Below, one piece after another: positions 12,701-23,300 of a stretch of 64,000 bases of DNA. The stretch comes from Zygnema cylindricum (lineage: Eukaryota; Streptophyta; Zygnematophyceae; Zygnematales; Zygnemataceae), in contig JBBHKE010001973.1 in assembly GCA_037447655.1 (NCBI GenBank), positions 897,954 through 961,953 on the forward strand, in the 5' to 3' direction. How positions within the stretch are numbered: position 1 is the first letter of the stretch; every line of letters starts with the position of its first letter. Made by a program: the position numbers and the translations under genes. The notes below the pieces were generated by a model. That model made no database searches, was not told where the DNA came from, and saw only the letters and a program-made list of their open reading frames with translations.

Positions 12701-15700
12701 GCAAAATTGGAGCACAACTAATTATTTAGCAATTTCAACTTCATGCATTTAGACCACAGATTCTACCAAAACTTGTACATGACCCTCGATGTCCATCAGT
12801 TGTCCCCACCTGATGTTCAATGGGCCTGACTCTGAGAGGCCGACTAAGGAGTGGTTGAAGCAATGGGGAATGCACTTTTTCCAAAAGTTCGGAAACTTCG
12901 CTGCCTGTCCTGGATGCCAATAGGGTTAAGCATGACTGCACATTTTGGCGCACTGTCTGTGGAGCTGCCGGACTGAAAAGCTCTGTGGCCAATACATCAA
13001 GAACACCCTGAAATGATGCTTTTCGCTGCTCATCACCAGCCTGGTCCACATTGTTCACTACTCGCAGCACCTGAGTGAGGACTTGCGCTGTCTCCTCCTG
13101 TTCCCTTTTGGCGTGGGAGGGTAGACGCTTTAGCACATAAAGGAGAGCCCGGACCGCTTTCACCTGAATTGTAACCACCAGGAAAATCAGACAACTCATA
13201 CTAGAGAGCACTGGAACTTAAAAAGTCATGTTGGCTATGGAAGGACAAAACAACTGCAGAAAGGACCCCCAACGACCACAAGAAAACCTACCATGGATTC
13301 AGAACAAGGCAACGCACAGAATCTTAAGGTTTCTATCATTTTGTGTTCAGGAAATGGCGCTCTTGAGTCCAGCTTTGAAGACCAACAATTATCTGATGCT
13401 AATTCCATTGTCTAATTCAGATCTAAACCAAATATATAGAAAAAATCAGACATCCACAATCAGGAACTCGAGAGACTCGCACAAATGGAATGTTGGCCTG
13501 TTTGTCAGATTCATCGGGCTTATGTCAGCCAGATTTATGTGATGTGTGTCACTTCAAGATCAGCACATCAAAGCCAAGGACCTCAACTGAAAAGTGAAGT
13601 AGTCGAGTGGGTAGGTGATAGTCCTACAAAGATTTTCATTTGGTAAGCTCACTTTGGTAGCAGTCTTACCTGGGCATTTTGTCTACACAGTATAAAGCAG
13701 TTTGCGCACCAATTCTGCTAGCAACCTACGTGCCGACTGGGAGACCACAAAATTTCAGCAGCCTTCCCATGCTAGGTTACTACACCGTGTACTGTTATTA
13801 GCGTTACTGTGTCACCACTTAAGTCAACTTTTCTCCAAATACTTGTCCGTTTTTCGTTTGAAAAAGGCCAATCTAAAGATACAAACCATACCTTTCCACC
13901 ACAACCGTCAGGATAATATTGCAACAAGTGTGCGTGGAAAGTAGGTTGTTTGAATGGCGAACCAAAAAGACTAATCATCAGTGTACAGCAGTTTGCTGCT
14001 CTTATCAAATAGACATTTGTGGCAATTGTCGGACATCGACAGTCATACAAAGTGGGGGAGAGAGATACTAAAACAAAACCTAGCAGTTTCAAATAGAAAT
14101 TACCAAGGGGAGTCCAAACCTGAAAGAAGCAGAGGGTATCCACAGGTGCCTTTCCTACTAATGCTCCGAGACCCATCACTCCTCCCATTTGGGCCTGCCA
14201 TGAGCCACCATAGCAGCAGTGAAGTAGACGTGGGAGAAGAAGTTCCAAAACAGGAACTCTTACTCCTGGTGGTGGAGAAAAGACAGGGTTCAAGGATGGG
14301 CTGGAGACCATCATAGGTGTCCCAGGTGTGCCTACACCACGAGGAGTACTTGGAACTCCAGAGTGCTTCACTCTAGCAAGAAGAAGAAGAGTTTCAGCAA
14401 AAGCATTTAATCCAACGATTGCCGCCTTGGCATGTGACCGGTTCTCTGATGCCAAGACGGCCACCAAAGCATCCATGAAAATGTGAGGGTCAAGAATCTT
14501 CAGGTTCGCCTGTTGGCTATGCTTGTCCTTTGATCCACCGGATCGGGCAGAGCTGACAGTTGCTTGCCCTCCTCCATTAGAGCGTTCTGGAAGCGATGAT
14601 CCAGAAGTAGCGGCCTGAGACTGTTGATTTGCATTTGCTTCGATGTGGAAAAGCATAGCAAAATGGCGACAAAGGTTGACGACAAAGTCATCTCTGGCTT
14701 CCTGTTCAGACGACTGTTTATGATCAGATCACCTGGCATGCTTTAAACCGAAAAATGAGCAGCCATCAAATTCAAGAAAAATATATGTAAAATCTGGGAA
14801 TGCATAATACTAACCTTCCAAGAATTTTGTTCTCACTGCTTCTTTCTGATTTTTAGTGCTTCTTAGGTGGTCAGTAGAAATGACTTACAGTCAATTCCGG
14901 CTCTGCACTTGCTGAGATAACCGCCATAAGCAACAGCTTGAAGACACTGCGTTCTGCCATGAGCTGTGTCTTTGTCTTCACTCCGAGGTCACTCTGACCC
15001 ATCCAGTTAGATTTCCCACAGCAATCAGGTGAAGAAATGTTACTGCAGCTATGATGAGACCATAGGGAGAACAGATGATATTAGAAACCTGATTTGCACA
15101 TTGACATCAGACACAGCCAGACTACAGGCAGCCACAGCAAAAAAAAGAGCGATAAAGCGAAATGGCTGAAAGAAAGCTACTTCTCCAGACAGCTCTTTAG
15201 AGATAGATGCTAATCTTGGATAAACAAGACACACCTTTTGATTAGCTGCAAATTCTGGCTGACGACGTCCATTATCAATGTTGGAGAGCAGCATTGTGCT
15301 AATTTGACCTGGGGTCACAGTGTGCTGCGGAGGGATGTTTCCACCGAGGTTAAGTACTGCCACGAGGCACACACGCAGGAACTTGAGAGCTTGCCTGCGG
15401 TACTGAAGTTCCATACCTGCCTGCAAGCAACAATCCACACATTTTCATCCAATAACTACAACATTTTAATACCCGATATTGTTCACACTTTTATCCACAT
15501 CTAACAACATCGCAAGCTACATTCCTTGCCACAGCTCACATCAGTTTGGAGATTGAGGATAGAAATCTCACAGGGAACATCACCGCTTTCTCTGCCAAGT
15601 GGACCAGCCGGTCCAGGGGAACCAAGAAGCCTGTATTGGGCCCAAAAGTCAGCACCAATCGGAGTCCATGCTCAGGGTTATCTCTGCATTCTGACTCTAA

Positions 15701-17324
15701 CGGCTCTTTCAAAAATCGTCGATTTCGACCACCAAGCTTGCCCAGTAGCACAGCCACTTTAGCGCCATATGGATATGGCTTTGGCCTTAAATGGCTCCAA
15801 AGGGTGAGGTTCAGTTCTACTTGAACAGGAGCCATAGTCGGCTCAAGGAATTCAGGCATCAAGCTATCGAGCCAATACTCCAGGGTCCGCAGGCCAAGTA
15901 CAACAAGCTCCTCAGAGCCTTTCAACGCCAGAACCAGCGGCCTCATAAGGCTTTTCAAATGGGGCAAAAGCGAGGATAGGCGAGACGGAAGGAGGAGGCA
16001 CAATTCAACAAGCAGATCCTTCATGTCCTGACCAGTTGGACCATCCAAAAGGGCTAGCAAAAGATTCAAGCATGGTTGTAACGTTGGAATAATCTCTCGG
16101 TACAGGGAATCGTACTTTGAATTTCCTAGGGCACGAAACATCGTTCTAAGTAGCTGCAAATAACCCAGAGGCTTCTCCAACTCTTTAGCGTGCTTCATGC
16201 AGGTATCCATAATGGTCGCGACATGTGGCTGCAAGACTCGTTCGCATTCAGCCGGATACTTAATCAGAGCACCAAACAGGTGCCGAAATAACTGCAGGAC
16301 AAGCTGCGCCTGGGGTTTTTCATGGTTCTTCAATTCATCCATTTTGGAGGTGACAAGGAACTGCGCGAGCACTTCAGCAAAATATTTTGACATCTTTTGG
16401 TTTTGCAACAAGGCTGACAAGATCTGCACCGCCATTTGCACAAGAGGACAAAAAAGTGAGATTCTGGGAGACTGTCACATGCAGTTTCTAACAACCAGTT
16501 TCACAATGCTAGTTATATCTTGCTTGAGGAGAATAATCTAACATTTGAAAGATACAAAAACCATTCTCATTAATTTTTTCTGTTTCAAAAAAGAAAAATT
16601 GTCGGTCGACAGCCGTACACGGCTGTCGCAAAAAAGCCAAAACATGACAAAAAAAATTCAGGGTCGCATTCACATGTTTCACAACTGTAAACCATAAATT
16701 CACCACATTTTCTGGGCAACTTCGTAGAAAAACGCCTGGTCCTTGCATCCCTTTTCTTTGTCTTTTGGGTTGCCCTTTTTCTGGGTAATACAAATTTTAC
16801 AGACACAATAAGCTGAACGGAAGTGACGGCCACGACATTGACATAAAAGCAGGCTATTGCAATTGCCCGCTTTCCGACAGAATTCCGACCGAAGGAATTC
16901 GTCTGTCAAAACAAAATTAAAGAACCCGTAAAGTGGGTAAAATTCTGTACGAATGCCAGATATCGCCAGGTCACATAGAATATTTTGCAGAAGATAATTT
17001 CAATTAGAATGGGCCCTCAACAAAAGTCAAACAGAACGACAAAAAAAAGGGTCGTTTTGCCTTACAGAAAAGGACAAGATAGAGCAGTTCAGCACACCAG
17101 GCTAAGAATTGAATTAAAAGACACGAGTTGGTCGAGACACGATTGAGAACCGGCCCCTATAGAGATCCACTTCAGGACAAGCGACAGACTGCAATGAGTG
17201 AGTTCAGAGAGGTTGGTGCACTGAATTCCAAAAACAAGAGTCATATCGTTGCATGATTACTAGAGAAAAGACAGTCAGGGGTATTAGGGAGCAGATCTGA
17301 AAGAAAATGCAGAAAAGAAAGGAA

Positions 17325-17374
<50 letters not shown>

Positions 17375-20300
17375 CCACGACAGTAAAATCTTCGGACACA
17401 TTGTAAAATGCTGAAAGGGAAGAATTCTACCGCACGCACCTGTACAAGGTTTGGGTTGGACAAAAGTGATGTGAAGAGACGTGGCATAGTGAGAGAGAAA
17501 ACATCCATGTAATTCCGCGGCTCCATTACACTAAATACATGTGCAAAGTGCAAAAACATGTCTTCCTTTTCCTCCTTCTCTTGGAATAATGCCAGACAGG
17601 GTAAACCACTTTTGGGAACGCCTGTTGCCAGCAGAACCTGCAGATCACAATGAATCGCATGTGACAATCATCGTAAAAGCTCCGTATGAAACACTTCATT
17701 TACTGCAACAACAGAGAATACATAAATATACATATATGAGGAATAGAAGTCACGTAGTCACCTCATCTTCCCGCATACCCTTGGCTCCAGTATTGGCTAC
17801 GGTATTGAAATTGGTGATACTCCAGACCAAAGTCTTCATCCCTGTCCACAAAATTTCAACAAGTCAAACTTTCACGCTCATCTTTCACTCTTGCCTACTC
17901 ATTGTTTGACACAAACTCCAGATATCAGCGTCCTGCAATTGATATCTTGTAGCAGATCCTTCCTGAGAATACCGCAAACGTATGGGCATAAACAAGAAAT
18001 TTCGCACCATATGGCTATGGCTATAAACATAACAATTTGGACTCAACTGCCCACCAGAAAAACAAATTGACCAGTTTAAGGGCTGATCAACTAGAAGTTC
18101 CAGCAAGAGGAGGAACTAGGCCTGTTGTCGACACATGAACATTAACTCATACAAATGGTTTGAAACATGCAAGTCATTGCATCATGACTTAGTGTTGTTC
18201 CCCCTACCTTGACTCTACTGCCCTATTCGATGTGCTTGCCCTACTCCAAGACAAAACATAACAGCATAGAATTGCGACGTTGCAAAACATGGACTCGAAC
18301 ATCTGCCTGAGGTATTAAAACGCCTACCCATGATGAGGGTCTTCACCAGCTGCTTGCAGTCACTAACTTCTTTAGAATGTTCCAATGGTGGCTGAACACT
18401 CAAAGCTGCCTGCAAAATGAGAGAGTCTGTGAAATAGAGTGAGTGTTATAAGGTCTATAAATTTCTCTTATTGTTCTATATTAGACAATACTCTAAGTTC
18501 ATGGTTATGTCATACAGATTGAGCTTTTCCTCCACTAGAAGGTCACAAGGATGGCAAAAATTCATGAAACAGCTGTCAGCAAAACATATAAAAGGAACTT
18601 GTACAGTTGGCAAACAACTAGATTATTGGAGTCTCGACAATTAAATGACTGCCAAGATTCATTACAATGAACACGGTGAGCTCACCTGGACAGGTAACTC
18701 TAAACGGGACCTGAGACTAAGCCGAGCGCCTTCTTCCCCCTCCGCCAATAACTGTTTCAAGAGGGCAACAAACGAGGAATACTTAGTCAACAAAAAAAAT
18801 GAAAATCCGCAATATACCTGAGATGGGAGTGGCACGGGTAATCCAGACGACACATGAATCAAGAAGTACAGCATCACGCACTCTGACATATAGCAATGCT
18901 CAAGAGAAGTGGTTTGATGATAACAGACCCCCTAGACCAACTCAGTTTAGGAAAAAATTGAAAAAATCTTCTCCATGTTTGCTTGTTGCAAATGAAAGGG
19001 TGACCTCGACCTTGCTGACCCCACTACTTCTAAAAGAAACATGAACATACAAGTCACAATAACACTTCGAAAATGATTAAGACAAATTTCGTGTTCTGTT
19101 CCAGGGAACCAATTTCAATGTCGCGTGGGAATTAGAACAGAAACCCTGACAAAACCTCCACCGACTATGAATAGAACGAGGTCTCCTGCATTGGTACTTC
19201 TAATTTATATGCACAAACATCCCTTACAACATTCAATCACTGGAATTCGACATCCAGACACTGCTGATAGCTTGCTATCATGCTTTCCATGCAAACGCTA
19301 TGCTCTACTTCCCAAGGAATGTATTCCTGTGATTGTACCAGTAAATAGACCTTCAGAAAGTGTGGTGACAATGAAACTCCATTGTTGTTTCCTTAACCAA
19401 TGTTAGTACTAAAAAACAGGACTAGAAGTTTTAGAGGGAAGAATCGGCAGGGTAACTCATAGATAGTATTCCGGAAAAAAAGGTTCTTTTGCTCAAGTAA
19501 AACAAACTCACGGAAAATACAGTGAAATGCCTGGGGAGAGAGAACTTACAAGAGGCACCACTTTTTTCAAACTGCTGAACTTGCTCACAAATGCATCCAA
19601 GATCTTCCCCTGCCAGCAATGAAACCAAAAGAACACATAAGCCAGTCTGCATTTAGTTGGAAACCAAAGGACATCCAGCAACAAACGTTTTTAAAATCAT
19701 TCGACATAGTTCAGACAAAAAAGGCGCCTGATTGGATCAAGTCGCAACGTCTCAATGCAATACACAGAATCCACCAGGGAAGAATTTAGGCAACCCTGTC
19801 TCTAACAGTAAATGGTTAACGGTCCACTTTTCAAGGCTGTCAGCCAAAAGGCAACTGACACAGAACGAGAGAACACAGATCACGAGCTTAACCAAAATTT
19901 TACTGTCACGCAATCTACCGTGGAACTCACCAAAAGGGCTCGACCCTCCTCTCTAGCTACCTGGTCTCCAGCACGCTTTGAGAAAATAGTCTCCACCTAC
20001 ATCAAACACACCAGGTAGTCAGCCGGTAGAACCCAAATAGAAGGCTGCTCAACCTAAGCCTCTTGATATAAATCTCACTGATTGAAAGAGATGCTGCTGC
20101 CAAAATTAGCATCTGAGAAAGGCGGCAAAGGTTCACAGAGATCAAAAGAATCAACTCTCGGGCTTTATATTCTTATGAAGCGTTGATAACATTAAGTTTA
20201 CCAGATTAAGCATGAGTCGCACACAGGTAGTTTGCACGCTCATGGGAAGCGAGGCATCATGCACATTTCGAGAAAACATGTAAACGATCCGGCAAAGCTG

Positions 20301-23300
20301 CAGGTTCTCCGGGAAAAGCATCATGTTAAAATACTTCGCAAGCAGGCGTAAGTTGGTGTCGATGGCCCTATTAAGATGCAAAATAACCAGTAAAAGCTGA
20401 TAGTAAAAGCAACGAATGCTTAAAAAATACTGTATTGTTTTGTCAAGGAAGTTAGAATGTTAACACTGCTGCACGTTTCTTGACAGGCCAATAGTTCGCT
20501 TCAAGCACCGCCAGTACATGTGAAGCTGCAACTTTTTAGAAAGATTGTTTGACAGCCTAAGTGGCGGTCCCTGCAGCTGAACATTGTGAGTTTAGTACGA
20601 CAGGATAACATAAATATTATTAATTCCCACATTCCCAGACGTGACTTCCTTAGACAATTAGCCAATACGTGTATGCAACATCAGCATGTCGGGAGAGCAC
20701 ATGATTAAAACTAGGATGAGCAAAAAGAACTGTACACATCCAGCATTCAAACACTGATAGCATCCATTTAGGCAAGAATGTTAAGTAAAAAGCATCTGAC
20801 AGCGGGAAAGGAAAAATCGCACCTGAGGAAGGCTCAAATCTGCACGAACGAGATGGACAAGCTCCGCAAGAAGGCTATAAGCCAAAGGACGAACTGACTC
20901 ATAGCAGGCACGCCCAGAACCGACAAGAACTCTGCCTCGCCAATCCCCTCTAGCAAATGAGCCCACAGACCAGCTTGAACTCACCTACATCTTATTGGCA
21001 CCAAAACAATGCTATCTATTCTAGCTTATCAGCTAATGAAGTGCACTGGTGGTTCGTGGCTACCTGCATAAATCTCGTGTACAATGAAATCGCATCAACC
21101 ACACCTTTAAAGCAGAATCATATCAAATAAAACAAAGAGACAGCACCCAAAAATTAACACCCAGAAAACACTTCCTGCCAGCCCAAGGGCTTTTATACAC
21201 TCACCGCTCATCAAGTAAGGTGTCTATTTGAGGGAAAAACCCACGCTTAAAATCTGTAGCTAGGACATGTCGAGTAGCAATTAACAATTCCTGCCCACAA
21301 CTCAAAATTCTCATTGGGAAATTAGACTTCCATCAAACCTACCATTGACTGCCACTAATGAAGCGTAGCCACAACCGTGTTTGTTCACAAGCACAAATTA
21401 CGGACAGGAGATCCATTCCTGTATCTGATTTCTCTCACTCAATTATTCGACATAGTAGACCTAAACCTTCCACAAATAAAAGCATGAATATATTTAAACA
21501 AAGCCTAAGAATGTTGACAAGAAAATAGAGACCAAAAAAACAAAAACGGAAAAAAATAAGTTCCTACTATTGCTGAGCAAAAACCTCAGAGGACTGGCTT
21601 GAACAAACTTTTCATTTGCCACATGCTACGAGCCAATAAGTCGGCTAAACTCAGAGCAACTTAGTGGGAATAAGTAGGGCCAGATCTTACTCTGCGAATT
21701 GAAACCATATCAGGGCAGCTGACAAGCAGATTGACAATACTTTTCGCAATACTGTCCTCATGCTGTCGAATGAAGTCTGCATAACTTTTCAAGAGATAGG
21801 TGAGGAAGGATACTGTCTGCTCCCAGGCAACCCATTCCCACCACCCATGTTATCCAAACAATGAGCAAACAAGAAAAACACCAGAGGGATATAACTCATG
21901 TCATATCCATGTTCACCAAAAAATGTGTCCTTATGCGACGCGTGATTCACTCTGTAGAATCCATTTATCAGCTGCACAAAAGATTTAGACATCAAGTCAA
22001 TTTCTCCTTGAAGATGTCTTTGCCAGTGTGCAGCAGGCCTCCTTTCTCTTATTTAGCATTTTCCTGTTTTAACTTTTTTATCTTTGACACTTGACACATC
22101 CCTCTTCCAACTGACCTTCACTTGTGCTCCTCTAAAGTCCGCAAGTGCTTGTTTCAAATGGTTTGGAACATTCGGAGGGCCGGGCAAAGAGATTGCCTGT
22201 AGCATGAGGGGAAGGATAGTAGGAATGTTGGGCGACACAAGGCGCTGATATAGCTGAAACAAGTACATGATGATGAGCGGGCACTCAGTTACAACTTTGA
22301 ATGAACGAGTACTGGGATTGAGCTGTCCAGGAATAGGCCCACTGGCTCCAGGCACCCTCTGGCCCAGAAAGCTTAGACTACTTCCCGGTTGAGTTCCCAT
22401 AGGAGCAGCAAGCTGAGGCTGTGGATCAACTCCCCCATTTATGTTCTCCTCAAAGAAATAGCTTACTGTTGCCTTGAACCCCTGGTAGATCTGGGAAAGC
22501 AAGGAAACATGTCGCTAAACTGTTAGCAATGATTACAGCCAGCAATACAGACTGAAAACTAGTCCACCACAGGCTCACATTCCAGCTTACTACTAGAACT
22601 TTGCTTAAGTGTCTAACAGTGTGGGGACATTTTGAGAGTTCACATTTGTTGTACACCAGTGAATAGAGAATAATACGTTTTGTCACATGAACAAGCATTT
22701 TGATGGCAGACCAAAGGATACATGCACCAAGTTCGGCAGTCAAAATGATTGACTGTAGTTTTCAGAGTCAATATCCAGATAAGAGTTAACTAATGGCACA
22801 GCTCTTATTGTGTGTAATCATTTGACTAATCTGTTCAGTTGAAAACAAAAGCCGTACCGCAGCCATAGAAACTAACTCAAAAAAAAAAAAAAAAATGCTC
22901 GCAAAGCAGAATATTTTTTTGCGTCGATCTGTCCTTTGTTCATTCTCCAGCCTGCTGCATCTCTATGTTCAGAATAGCACATGATCTAGGCAACATTTCA
23001 AACATCACTTGAACCACAAAGAAAACATCTGGCAATTCTTCTAATCGCAATTTTAAAGTGGTTGCCTCATTTGACTTCCTATCCCCTAATGCTCCAAGAC
23101 ATGAAATGCCTGCCTTTCTCATCAATTTACTATTCCTGACATGGTCCAACTGGACCTATTATATAAAAAAGAAAAAAGAAAAGTTTGAACAGTTTTTAGT
23201 GGAAGAAACTTAAAAACAACCCGTCTGTTCTACTAGACCACATTTTCCAATTACCCGCCCACTTTTTTTTTCGGGGCAAAGTCTTGCTTAGATCAAGAAG